NCBI RefSeq assembly: GCF_027587195.1
Contig: NZ_JAPDDP010000014.1
Coordinates: forward strand, 59,221-123,220
Origin: Solirubrobacter phytolaccae
Lineage (GTDB): Bacteria > Actinomycetota > Thermoleophilia > Solirubrobacterales > Solirubrobacteraceae
Direction of reading: 5' to 3'
Length of the DNA stretch: 64,000 bases
Part shown: positions 49,521-57,775 of the stretch, in pieces
How the letters are laid out: each line of letters starts with the position of its first letter
How positions within the stretch are numbered: position 1 is the stretch's first letter
The notes under the pieces: model-generated
What the model saw: the letters and a program-made list of their open reading frames with translations, nothing else
Databases searched by the model: none
What the model was told of the DNA's origin: nothing
Made by a program: the position numbers and the translations under genes

Positions 49521-49553
49521 GAACATAAAGAGGGACAGTCCCTCTTTAGGTTC
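49521..49553. repeat. 33-nt palindrome related in design to the 40.5/42.1-kb palindromes
   Basis: Arms of 16 nt (GAACATAAAGAGGGAC at 49521-49536; 49538-49553) with one mismatch surround a single A. Like the copies at 40458 and 42142, it begins GAACnTAAA and ends TTTAnGTTC with a one-base centre, but the inner sequence differs. It lies 29 nt before the GTG of the EAL-HDOD gene, in a 214-bp divergent gap that holds no other gene. Confidence 0.75.
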
Positions 49554-49582
49554 ACGCCGCTGCGGATGGGACCATCCGTTCC

Positions 49583-51061
49583 GTGCTCGTCGCCGCGCTC
49601 GTGATCGCCGGGGTGCTCGCCGCGGTGCTGGCCGTGGTCGGCGAGCGCCTGCGGCGTGAGAGCGCGCGCGCCGACGCGGCCGAGGCCGAGCACGCGCGGC
49701 TGATCGCGGAGCTGATGCGCAAGGAGCGCGAGCTGGCGGAGCTGAAGCCGTTCCGCGCGCGGGTCGAGCAGGCCCCGGACTGGATCTGGACCGCCGACGG
49801 CGAGGGCACGATCACCTACGCGAACACGCCCGCGCTGCCCGTCGGCAGCACGGTCGAGCAGCCGGGCCGGGCGGGCGTCGTCCGGCGCGGCGAGCGCACC
49901 GTCGATACCCGGTCGGTGCCGCTCGACGGCGGCTGGCTCGGCGTGGACCGCGACATGACCGAAGCGGTGCCCGCGCGGGTCGCGGTCGTCCGGCGGCCGG
50001 TCGTGGACGGGCGCCGCGAGGTGGTCGGGTACGAGCTGGTCGGGGACGGCAGCGTCCTGTCGTCGTTCCCGCCGGAGGAGCTCGTCGCGCTCGCGGCCGG
50101 CCGTCCGCTGTGGCTGAGCCTGGACGGCGATCCCGCGCCGGCGCTCGCCGCCCACGGGCTCACGCTCCAGCTCACCGCGGACACGTCGGTCGCGCACGCG
50201 CGGCACCTGCGCGAGGCGGGGTTCACGCTCGCGCTCGACGGCTACGAGGGCCCGTCGCCGCTGCTCGACGAGTGCGCGACGGTGAAGGTACGCGCGGAAG
50301 GCCGGTCCGACGAGGCGCTGCAGGCGCTGATCGCCGAGCCTGCCGCGCGGGGGCTGACGCTCGTGGCCACCGACGTCGACGACGCGGACGAGTTCACGCG
50401 CTGCCGCGTGCTCGGCTTCAGCCACTTCCAGGGGGCGTTCTTCGCCCGCCCCCGCGGCGGCGAGGGACCGGGCACGGGCGCGCTCGCGTCGCTGCAGGCG
50501 CTCGGGGAGCTGACCGTCTCCGACGCGTCCTTCGAGGACCTCGAGCGGATCATCGGCGCCGACGTCGGGCTCTCGCTGGCGCTCATCCGGCACGTGAACT
50601 CCGCCTACTTCGCGCTCCCGCGCAAGATCGACAGCGTGCGCGAGGCGCTGACGCTGCTCGGCACCCGCGCCGTGCGCCGCTGGGCCACGGTGGTCGCGCT
50701 CACGGCTGCCGCGGACGTGCCTGACCAGGTCATCGCGCTCGCGCTCCTGCGCGCCCGCATGTGCGAGCTGCTCGGCGCCAATGAGGACGACCGCGACGGG
50801 CTCTTCACCGTCGGCCTGTTCTCGGTCGCGGACGCCCTGCTGGACGCGCCGATGGAGCAGGTGCTGGCCGCTTTGCCGCTCTCAGATGAGATCACGGGCG
50901 CGCTGCTGCGTCACGAAGGGCGCCGAGGGCGCATCCTGGGAACGGTGCTGCGCTACGAGCAAGGCCGCTTCCCGACGGACGCCGCCGACCCCGCCGACCT
51001 CGCCGAGGCCTACCTGGACGCGCTGCGCTGGGCGGACGACACCGGACGCTGGCTCGCGTGA
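49583..51061 (+). CDS. Membrane-anchored degenerate EAL plus HDOD signalling protein
   Basis: The 492-residue protein has an N-terminal membrane helix (VLVAALVIAGVLAAVLAVVG), a coiled coil (~22-55) and a small PAS-like stretch. An EAL-type fold follows (~130-295) in which the signature reads YELVG and other catalytic residues are not recognisable. HDOD (~300-460: SLQALGELTVSDASFEDLERIIGADVG, VNSAYFALPRKIDSVREALTLLG) comes last. This YuxH-like EAL-HDOD layout usually binds partners, not c-di-GMP turnover. Its stop overlaps the histidine kinase start (GTGA), linking it to that two-component system. Confidence 0.82.
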   Translation: MLVAALVIAGVLAAVLAVVGERLRRESARADAAEAEHARLIAELMRKERELAELKPFRARVEQAPDWIWTADGEGTITYANTPALPVGSTVEQPGRAGVVRRGERTVDTRSVPLDGGWLGVDRDMTEAVPARVAVVRRPVVDGRREVVGYELVGDGSVLSSFPPEELVALAAGRPLWLSLDGDPAPALAAHGLTLQLTADTSVAHARHLREAGFTLALDGYEGPSPLLDECATVKVRAEGRSDEALQALIAEPAARGLTLVATDVDDADEFTRCRVLGFSHFQGAFFARPRGGEGPGTGALASLQALGELTVSDASFEDLERIIGADVGLSLALIRHVNSAYFALPRKIDSVREALTLLGTRAVRRWATVVALTAAADVPDQVIALALLRARMCELLGANEDDRDGLFTVGLFSVADALLDAPMEQVLAALPLSDEITGALLRHEGRRGRILGTVLRYEQGRFPTDAADPADLAEAYLDALRWADDTGRWLA

Positions 51062-52377
51062 AGCTGCCGCTGCGGATCAAGCTCACGCTCGCGTTCACGG
51101 GCGTGATGGCCGTGCTGCTCACGGCCGCGGGGATCGCGCTGAGCGTGCTGGTCGCCGGGAGCCTGGACGAGACGATCGACGAAGGCCTGCGCGCGCGAGC
51201 ACGTGACGCCTCGGCCCTGGTCAGGACGCGCACGCTCAGCGACACGGGCGAGCCGTACGCGCAGGTGCTCGATCTCGAAGGCCGCGTGCGGTACACGACG
51301 CGCGAGGCGGGCCGGAGGCCGCTGCTCGAGCCCGCCGACGTGCAGCGGACCCAGGCCGGCGACGTGATCGTGACCTCGCGCCGCAACGACACGGATCTGC
51401 GCCTGCTCGCGAGCCGGGTCGACGGCGGCGAGCAGATCCTCGTCGTGGGCGAGCCGCTGCTCCAGCGCCAGGAGGCGCTCGGCGCGCTGCACGCGCTGCT
51501 GCTGATCGGCGGCCCGCTCGCGCTGCTGATCGCCTCGGCGGTCGGCTACGCGCTGGCCTCCGCCGCGCTGCGCCCGGTCGAGCGGATGCGCCGGCACGCG
51601 GCCGCGTTCACCGCCGCGGAGACGAGCGAGCGCCTGCCCGTCCCGCCCGCCAACGACGAGATCGGCCGGCTCGGCCGCACGCTGAACGAGATGCTCGACC
51701 GCCTGCAGGTGGCCTTCAAGCGCGAGCGGGCGTTCGTCAGCGACGCCTCGCACGAGCTGCGCACACCGCTCGCGATCCTGCGGACGGAGCTCGAGCTCGC
51801 GCTGCGCGGGGAGCACACGCGCGAGGAGCTCGAGGACGCGCTGCGCTCGGCGGCCGAGGAGTCCGAGCGGCTCTCGCGGCTCGCCGAGGACCTGCTCGTG
51901 ATCGCCCGCTCCGACCAGGGCCGGTTGCCCGTCCGGCCCGAGCCGATCGAGGCGGGCGAGCTGCTCGCGCGCGTCGCCGTCCGCTTCCGCACCCGGGCTC
52001 GCGCGGAGGGCCGGCCGCTGGAGCCCGATCCCTCCCCGGGCGTGACGCTGGACGCCGACCCGGCGCGGATCGAGCAGGCGCTGGCGAACCTCGTCGACAA
52101 CGCGCTGCACCACGGCAAGGGCACGGTCCGGCTGTGGGCGCGCAGGGTCGACGGGTTCGTCGAGGTGCACGTGAGCGACGAGGGCACGGGCTTCCCCGAG
52201 GAGTTCCTCCCGCGAGCGTTCGAGCGCTTCACCCGAGCCGACGAGGCGCGCACGCGCGGCGGGACCGGGCTCGGCCTGGCGATCGCGGCGGCGATCGCCA
52301 CGGCGCACGGTGGGACGGCTCATGCGGCCAACGGAAACCCCGGCGCCGACGTGTGGATTTCGCTTCCGTCAACATGA
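51058..52377 (+). CDS. HAMP-containing sensor histidine kinase
   Basis: The 439-residue kinase has membrane helix 1 (~7-32), an extracytoplasmic sensor (~33-140), helix 2 (~143-168), HAMP (~170-220) and HisKA with His232 in SDASHELRTP. HATPase_c has NLVDNALHHG, VSDEGTGFP and GGTGLGLAIAAAIA. It pairs with the OmpR-type regulator at 52470, 92 bp downstream. It is translationally coupled to the EAL-HDOD gene, so the HDOD protein may be part of the same signal path. Confidence 0.93.
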   Translation: MKLPLRIKLTLAFTGVMAVLLTAAGIALSVLVAGSLDETIDEGLRARARDASALVRTRTLSDTGEPYAQVLDLEGRVRYTTREAGRRPLLEPADVQRTQAGDVIVTSRRNDTDLRLLASRVDGGEQILVVGEPLLQRQEALGALHALLLIGGPLALLIASAVGYALASAALRPVERMRRHAAAFTAAETSERLPVPPANDEIGRLGRTLNEMLDRLQVAFKRERAFVSDASHELRTPLAILRTELELALRGEHTREELEDALRSAAEESERLSRLAEDLLVIARSDQGRLPVRPEPIEAGELLARVAVRFRTRARAEGRPLEPDPSPGVTLDADPARIEQALANLVDNALHHGKGTVRLWARRVDGFVEVHVSDEGTGFPEEFLPRAFERFTRADEARTRGGTGLGLAIAAAIATAHGGTAHAANGNPGADVWISLPST

Positions 52378-52383
52378 AGACCG

Positions 52384-52423
52384 TTCTCATGAAAGGATTC
52401 TCATCTTCTCATCTTCGACTCAT
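52384..52423. promoter_or_regulatory. CTCAT direct-repeat cluster, possible response-regulator binding site
   Basis: CTCAT occurs at 52386, 52400, 52408 and 52419, the first three as TTCTCAT. The spacings are 14, 8 and 11 nt, in the 92-bp gap between the kinase and the OmpR-type regulator gene. OmpR-type regulators bind direct repeats. Autoregulation is suggested but the uneven spacing weakens it. Confidence 0.4.
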
Positions 52424-52469
52424 GGCCAGCGGGCACCATCCTCACCAACCCTAAGGTGAGGTCAGTTTC

Positions 52470-53138
52470 ATGCGTGTGCTAGTGGTCGAGGACGAGATCA
52501 AGATGGCAAGCCTGATTCGGCGCGGTCTGCGCTCCGAAGGGCTCGCGGCCGACGTGGCCATCAAGGGCGAGGATGCCCTGTGGATGGCCGGTTCCACCGG
52601 ATATGACGCGATCGTGCTCGACGTCATGCTTCCGGGGATCGACGGCTTCGAGACGTGCCGCCGTCTGCGTGAAGAGGGCATCTGGTCGCCGGTGATCATG
52701 CTCACCGCGCGCGACAGCGTGGAGGATCGTGTCGCCGGCCTCGACGGCGGCGCCGACGACTACCTCGCCAAGCCGTTCTCCTTCGCCGAGCTGCTCGCGC
52801 GTCTGCGCGCGCTCGCCCGGCGCGGCCCGGTCGAGCGCCCGGCCGTGCTCGAGGTCGGCACGCTCAAGCTGGACCCGGCCGCCCGCCGCGTCTGGCGCGA
52901 GGAGACCGAGGTCAACCTCAGCGCCAAGGAGTTCCAGCTCCTGGAGACGTTCATGCGTCACCCCGGCGAGGTGCTCTCGCGCTACCAGCTGCTCGAGCAC
53001 GCGTGGGACTACGACTACGAGAACCGCTCGAACATCGTCGACGTCTACGTCCGCTACCTGCGCGACAAGATCGACCGCCCGTTCGGCGTCACGCAGCTCG
53101 AGACCGTGCGCGGCGCGGGCTACCGCCTCAAGGACTGA
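52470..53138 (+). CDS. OmpR/PhoB-family response regulator
   Basis: The 222-residue protein has a receiver with VVEDEIK, phospho-acceptor Asp51 (IVLDVMLPGIDGFE) and Lys101 (YLAKPFS). The winged-helix DNA-binding domain spans residues ~128-222: LSAKEFQLLETFMRHPGEVL, VDVYVRYLRDKID, TVRGAGYRL. It is the cognate partner of the HAMP kinase upstream. AAGGTGAGG lies about 10 nt before the ATG. Confidence 0.95.
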   Translation: MRVLVVEDEIKMASLIRRGLRSEGLAADVAIKGEDALWMAGSTGYDAIVLDVMLPGIDGFETCRRLREEGIWSPVIMLTARDSVEDRVAGLDGGADDYLAKPFSFAELLARLRALARRGPVERPAVLEVGTLKLDPAARRVWREETEVNLSAKEFQLLETFMRHPGEVLSRYQLLEHAWDYDYENRSNIVDVYVRYLRDKIDRPFGVTQLETVRGAGYRLKD

Positions 53139-53145
53139 GCGGGGC

Positions 53146-54372
53146 TCAGCTCACGTCACCCGGCGGCGCCGTGTCTTCGAGCGCGGCGTCGATCTCGGCC
53201 GAGGCCGTCTTCAGCGCCTCGGCCGGCGCGGCGCGGCCGGAGACCGTGTCGTAGACGGCCTTGGCGATGGTTTCGGAGATCAGCCCGGGCTGCGGCGACG
53301 GCGGGAACGGCCGGGCGATCTCCAGCGCGGCCTTGACGGCTTCGCCGTTCGGGATCTGCCCGTCGATGGACGCCCACGCGGCTCGCGTGGGCGGCGCGTA
53401 CCCGTGGTCGCGCGCGAGGTCCGCGTAGGCGGGGTCGCTCGTCAGGAAGTCCAGGAGCGCGACGGCCGCGTCGCGGTTGGCGGTCGTCGTCGGGATCACG
53501 AGCGCGGCTCCGCTGAGCACGCTGACGCGCCGGCGCTCGGCGAACGGCGGCGGCGCCGACGCGGCGAGGTTCCCCGCCTCGAACCGGAGGTTCCAGTTGA
53601 TCATGAACCGGCCGGTGTCGCGCTTCTCGAACGCCTCCGCGTTCTCCAGGGCGTCGCCTTCGAGCAATCCGCCGGCCTGCAGCAGCTCGAGCGCGCGCAG
53701 GTTCTCCGGGGCGTCGAGCGCGCTGGACAGCCCATCCTCGGACAGCACGCGGCCGCCGGCGGCGTAGGCCAGCTGCAGGAAGGCGGCCGTGGCCCCGTAG
53801 TCGTCGTTGGGCACCAGGACCGAGCGCGGCTCCGCGAACGCGTCCTGCCACGTGCTCGGGGTGGTGTCCGTCAAGCGCGAGTACAGCAGCTGCACGAAGA
53901 AGTGGCGCGGCATCGCCCACGTCCGGCCGCGATAGCGGACCGCCTCCAGCGCGCCCGGGAAGAACTCGCGGCGGCGGGCGTCCGCGTACGGCGTCAGGTC
54001 CGTGGCCGCGCCGGCGTCGGCGAACCCCGCGACGTCGGCGTCGTCGACGTTGAGCACGTCGCACCGGCCGCCTTGCACGTCGGCGTACAGCGTGTCGTAG
54101 TCGGACGGGTCGTACGCCTTGTAGCGCGCCTTGACGGTGCGCTGGGTGGTGTGGAACGCGGCGACCGCCTCGCGCTCGGACTCGTCGTCCTCGGAGACGC
54201 AGTAGGTCACCTCGCCCTTGGCGTCGCGGACGTTCATCGCCGCGAGCGGGTCGGCCGGACGGGCCGGCCGCGAGGCCTGCCCACCGCAACCGGCGAGGGC
54301 GGACACGAGGAGCAGACTGGTGAGGAGGCGTCGCACGGGGATCGGGAGTACCCCGTCTGGAACCTTTTGCAT
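53146..54372 (-). CDS. Extracellular solute-binding lipoprotein (sugar ABC type)
   Basis: The 408-residue product has a lipoprotein signal (RRLLTSLLLVSALAGCGG, lipobox LAGC, modified Cys ~29). The mature part resembles family 1 (maltose/trehalose-type) solute-binding proteins: VTYCVSEDDESEREAVAAFH, QGGRCDVLNVDDADVAGFAD, SALVIPTTTANRDAAVALLDFL-like strand-helix and GAALVIPTTTANR near 310. No ABC permease or ATPase is adjacent. The start (ATG 54372) is only 22 bp from the divergent ECF sigma gene; a start at a later in-frame GTG nearer the basic residues is possible. Confidence 0.82.
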   Translation of the reverse strand: MQKVPDGVLPIPVRRLLTSLLLVSALAGCGGQASRPARPADPLAAMNVRDAKGEVTYCVSEDDESEREAVAAFHTTQRTVKARYKAYDPSDYDTLYADVQGGRCDVLNVDDADVAGFADAGAATDLTPYADARRREFFPGALEAVRYRGRTWAMPRHFFVQLLYSRLTDTTPSTWQDAFAEPRSVLVPNDDYGATAAFLQLAYAAGGRVLSEDGLSSALDAPENLRALELLQAGGLLEGDALENAEAFEKRDTGRFMINWNLRFEAGNLAASAPPPFAERRRVSVLSGAALVIPTTTANRDAAVALLDFLTSDPAYADLARDHGYAPPTRAAWASIDGQIPNGEAVKAALEIARPFPPSPQPGLISETIAKAVYDTVSGRAAPAEALKTASAEIDAALEDTAPPGDVS

Positions 54373-54394
54373 CCGCGCGCTGTATGGAGGAGTG

Positions 54395-54931
54395 GTGGCT
54401 CGAGCGCTCACGGAGAGCGAGCTCATCGCCCTCGCCGCCGAGGGCGATGGCGACGCGTACGCGTCGCTCGTCCGTGCGCACCAGGACATCGCCTTCCGGA
54501 CCGCCATGCTGATCACCCAGGACGCCGCCGAGGCCGAAGAGGCCGCCCAGGACGCCTTCGTCAAGGCGTGGCGCGCGCTGCCGCGCTTCCGACAGGGCGA
54601 GCCGTGGCGGCCGTGGCTGCTCACGATCGTCGCCAACGAGGCGCGCAACCGGCGCCGGTCGGCGGGGCGGCGCACGGCGCTGGCGCTGCGCGTGGAGCCA
54701 CCGCGTGAGGACCGCTCGGCCGAGTCGGCGGTGCTGGCCGCGGAGACGCGCGGCGCGCTGCTGGCCGCGCTCGCACGCCTGCGGGAGGACGACCGGCTCG
54801 TGCTCGGCTGCCGCTACCTGCTGGAGCTGAGCGAGGCCGAGACCGCCGCCGCGCTCGGCGTCCGGCCGGGCACGGTGAAGTCGCGCACGTCGCGTGCGCT
54901 GGGCCGGCTGCGCGAGGAGGTGGGCGAATGA
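54395..54931 (+). CDS. ECF (RpoE-like) RNA polymerase sigma factor
   Basis: The 178-residue sigma factor has region 2 (YASLVRAHQDIAFRTAMLIT, AAEAEEAAQDAFVKAWRAL, WLLTIVANEARNRRR) and region 4 (LLELSEAETAAALGVRPGTV). There is no C-terminal extension. A GGAGGA site precedes two tandem GTGs at 54392 and 54395; I use 54395. It overlaps the following gene by 4 nt (ATGA), which probably encodes its anti-sigma factor. Confidence 0.92.
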   Translation: MARALTESELIALAAEGDGDAYASLVRAHQDIAFRTAMLITQDAAEAEEAAQDAFVKAWRALPRFRQGEPWRPWLLTIVANEARNRRRSAGRRTALALRVEPPREDRSAESAVLAAETRGALLAALARLREDDRLVLGCRYLLELSEAETAAALGVRPGTVKSRTSRALGRLREEVGE

Positions 54932-55641
54932 CACCGGACCTCGAACGCGCCCTCCGCGAGCTGGAGATCGATTGGCCGGCCACGCCCGACCTGGCCGCGA
55001 CGGTCGCCGCGCGGGTGGCCGACGAGCCGCGCCCCACCACCCGCGCCCGTGGATGGGGCCGGCCACGCGCGCGGCTCGCCGCCGCCGTCGCGGCCGTGCT
55101 GCTCGTCCTCGCCGGCGGGACGCTCGCCGTGCCCGAGGCGCGGTCCACCGTGTTCCGCTGGCTGGGGATCGAGAGCGTCGAGATCAAGCGGGGCACGCCG
55201 CGGGCCACGCCCCGCGCGTCGCTGGACCTCGGCACGCCGACCACGCTCGCGAAGCTCTCCGTGCCGGCGCTCCAGGCGCCCGGCCTCGGGACCCCCGGCG
55301 TCTACGCGACCGCGCTGCCGGACGGGTCGGTCGCCGCCTCGCTCGTCTACGACGGTCCGGTCCTCGTGCAGACGTTCCGTGCGCGGGTGGAGCCGTTCAT
55401 CGAGAAGACGATCGGGGCGGGCGCCGACGTCGAGCGACTGGACGTCGACGGCGCGCTGGCGCTGTGGATCACCGGGCCGCACGGGTTCGCCTACGAGGCG
55501 CCCAACGACTCGTTCGGGTACGAGCAGCAGCGCCTCGCGGGCCGGACGCTGCTCGTCGAGCGCGCCGACGGGCTTCTCCTGCGCGTCGAGGGCCAGCTCA
55601 GCCGCGAGCGCGCCCTCGGGATCGCCCGCTCAGTTCAGTGA
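54928..55641 (+). CDS. Single-pass membrane protein, probable anti-sigma factor
   Basis: The 237-residue protein has a ~45-residue cytoplasmic N-terminus (MTPDLERALRELEIDWPATP), one membrane helix (~50-68, RLAAAVAAVLLVLAGGTLAV) and a ~165-residue outer domain rich in beta strands. This order, directly after an ECF sigma gene with ATGA coupling, is typical of membrane anti-sigma factors. The N-terminus lacks the His-x3-Cys-x2-Cys zinc motif, so it is not a ZAS type. The 3' end overlaps the YqgE gene by 12 bp. Confidence 0.72.
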   Translation: MTPDLERALRELEIDWPATPDLAATVAARVADEPRPTTRARGWGRPRARLAAAVAAVLLVLAGGTLAVPEARSTVFRWLGIESVEIKRGTPRATPRASLDLGTPTTLAKLSVPALQAPGLGTPGVYATALPDGSVAASLVYDGPVLVQTFRARVEPFIEKTIGAGADVERLDVDGALALWITGPHGFAYEAPNDSFGYEQQRLAGRTLLVERADGLLLRVEGQLSRERALGIARSVQ

Positions 55642-56181
55642 CGGGTCCGGCGGCATCGTCGCCAGCAGCGCGTAGCGATGCCCCTTGCGCCGCAGCACGG
55701 CGGCCCACAGCTCTTCGGGGTCGGGCGTGAAGATCTCGTCGCGGGTCGGCGGCTCGATGATCCAGGCCTCCTCGGCCAGCTCGTCCTCGAGCTGACCCGG
55801 GCCCCAGCCGGCGTGGCCGGCGAACACCCGCGCGCGGCGGATCGCGCCCGACAGGTGGTCCGGGTCGTCCGCGTCGGCGCCGATGAAGCCGAGGTCGCTG
55901 TCCACGAGCGCGCCCGCGAGCTCGGGCCGGTCGAACTCGGCCAGGACGATGACCGCGGTCTCCGCGACGGGTCCGCCGACGTACACCGGCTCCTCGTCAC
56001 CGGCGAGCCACGACAGGTCCGGGACGGCCTCGCCGACCGTGGAGCCGGCGGGGCGGTTGAGGACGAGGCCCATCGCGCCCTCGTCCGTGTGCTCCGCGAT
56101 CAGGACGACCGTGCGGACGAAGTTCGGATCGTTCAGGACTGGCGACGCGAGGATGAGCTTGCCGCGAAGGGACTCCGCCAT
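55630..56181 (-). CDS. YqgE/AlgH-family protein
   Basis: The 183-residue protein matches the DUF179/YqgE fold: SLRGKLILASPVLNDPNFVRTVVL at the start, GAMGLVLNRPAGSTVGEAV, PVYVGGPVAETAVIVL and HAGWGPGQLEDEL, all conserved signatures. The family is widespread, and its biochemical role is unclear. I chose Met at 56181 because the family starts just before SLRG; an in-frame GTG at 56205 would add 8 residues. Confidence 0.9.
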   Translation of the reverse strand: MAESLRGKLILASPVLNDPNFVRTVVLIAEHTDEGAMGLVLNRPAGSTVGEAVPDLSWLAGDEEPVYVGGPVAETAVIVLAEFDRPELAGALVDSDLGFIGADADDPDHLSGAIRRARVFAGHAGWGPGQLEDELAEEAWIIEPPTRDEIFTPDPEELWAAVLRRKGHRYALLATMPPDPSLN

Positions 56182-56208
56182 CCCTCCATTGTGGCCTATC
56201 GCCACGCC

Positions 56209-57741
56209 TTACTTCGCGGTCTTCTTGGCCTTGGACTTCTTCTTGGTCGCCTTCTTCTTCTTGGAAGACGACTTCTTGGCCTTGCTGGACTTCTTCTTCT
56301 TGGAGGACGTGCCGGCCTTGACCGACTTCTTCTTGCCCTTCTTGGACGTCGTCGAGGCCGCGCGGTTGACGCCCGAGCCGCCGACCGGGGCGGTCGGGTT
56401 GGACGCGGCGGCGGCCGAGCCGTCCGGGTTCGTGGCGACGACGGTGACGCGCAGACGGCGGCCGAGATCGTCGCTGGTGATGGTGTAGGTCCCCTCGGTC
56501 GCGGCGTCGACGTCCTCCCAGCCGGCGACGGCGAGGCGCTGCCACTGGTACGTGTAGCTCGTCGGGCTGTTGCTCCACGCGCCGTTGCCGGCGGTCAGCC
56601 GCGCGCCGCGGCGCAGGCCGCCGCCGATCGTCGGCGGAGCGGTCGCCGCCGGGGCCTGCGGCACCCACAGCGCGCCGCCACCACACGCCGGGGCGATCTC
56701 GCCACACGGCGCGAGGAACGCCGAGTCGTACGTGTTCCAGTGCGTCGCGAGGTAGCTGCCTGGGGCCGGAGCGGGGTTGAAGTAGTCGTCGCGGCCGCAG
56801 TCGTAGTTCTGCGGGATCGCGCCGGGCAGGCCGCCGCAGTCGATCTGCATGGCGTGCGCGGCACCGGCGTCCTCGACGTAGCACATGACGTCGGCGCCCT
56901 GCCAGCAATGGCCGTAGTTCGGGGCCGAGCCGCCGCGCGGCTGCGTCGAGTGCGGTGCGCCCCACTGGACGGCGCCGAGGTTGTGCGTCATCTCGTGCAG
57001 GAAGCCCTCGGGCCACCAGCCCCAGCGGGCGGCGCCGGGCGCGTTCGCGCCGTCACGGCTGAAGAGCACGGAGGTGAGCCCGCCGCGGTTGTGGACGTTC
57101 GAGGCGCCCTGCTTCTCACCGGAGGCGCCCATGATCGTCTCGCCCAGGCCGTACTCCTGCTGGCCGCCGGCCAGGCCGTCGGCGATCACGATCGAGTTGC
57201 GCGGGGTGCTCGAGGCGCCCAGCGCGCGCTGGACGGCGCTGGAGATCGCGCTGAAGTTGTCGGCGTACTGGGCGCGGGTGCCGGGGAGCGGGACGATCTG
57301 GATGTCCACGTACTGGGCGCCGCAGCTCGTGCCCATGTCGAAGCGGACGGCCTTGGTGCCGCCGTCCTGGGCGCTCAGGAAGCGCTGGACGATCGCGACG
57401 TTGGCCTGGATCGCGTCGCGCCAGCCCGCAAAGCGGTTGGGGCGGTCGGCGGCGAACGCGTAGACGACCTTGAACTGCGCCTTGCCCGCCGGCGTGGCGG
57501 CGTTGGCGGTGTTGTCCGTCGTGCGGTCCTCGCCACACCAGCTGGTCGGGAGCCCGTCGCCGTTGTCGGCGGCGGCCTGCGCGGTGACGACGACCTCGGC
57601 GAGGTTGACGTCCTGCAGCTGGCCGCGGGTGTCGAGGTGGGTGAGCCGCTCTCCGGTCTGCTGCTGCTGGAGCGCGTACGTCGGAACCGCGAGGGTGGCG
57701 AGCGCGAAGACGGCAGCGCAGAGCGAGTTCAGCCGGATCAT
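56209..57741 (-). CDS. Secreted metzincin-like zinc protease with Ig-like domain and poly-Lys tail
   Basis: The 510-residue product has a signal peptide (MIRLNSLCAAVFALATLAVP-TYA). A catalytic domain follows with HEMTHNLGAVQ (His249, Glu250, His253) and a met-turn-like ADVMCY ~35 residues on. Metzincins have HExxHxxGxxH/D; position 259 is Gln here, with His264 nearby. A ~75-residue Ig-like domain (SYTYQWQRLAVAGW, TYTITSDDLGRRLRVTVVAT) is followed by a ~45-residue tail of Lys/Ser/Ala repeats (KKKKSSKAKKSSSKKKKATK) to the end. The tail could bind anionic wall polymers or DNA outside the cell. Confidence 0.78.
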   Translation of the reverse strand: MIRLNSLCAAVFALATLAVPTYALQQQQTGERLTHLDTRGQLQDVNLAEVVVTAQAAADNGDGLPTSWCGEDRTTDNTANAATPAGKAQFKVVYAFAADRPNRFAGWRDAIQANVAIVQRFLSAQDGGTKAVRFDMGTSCGAQYVDIQIVPLPGTRAQYADNFSAISSAVQRALGASSTPRNSIVIADGLAGGQQEYGLGETIMGASGEKQGASNVHNRGGLTSVLFSRDGANAPGAARWGWWPEGFLHEMTHNLGAVQWGAPHSTQPRGGSAPNYGHCWQGADVMCYVEDAGAAHAMQIDCGGLPGAIPQNYDCGRDDYFNPAPAPGSYLATHWNTYDSAFLAPCGEIAPACGGGALWVPQAPAATAPPTIGGGLRRGARLTAGNGAWSNSPTSYTYQWQRLAVAGWEDVDAATEGTYTITSDDLGRRLRVTVVATNPDGSAAAASNPTAPVGGSGVNRAASTTSKKGKKKSVKAGTSSKKKKSSKAKKSSSKKKKATKKKSKAKKTAK

Positions 57742-57775
57742 CTTGTCTAGGTCATCGACCCAGACGGCCCGGTCC

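Noticed and set aside
49510..49560. tRNA T-arm-like GGGTTCGAAC
   Set aside because: No cloverleaf can be drawn around it; the sequence belongs to the GAAC-type palindrome that starts at 49521.
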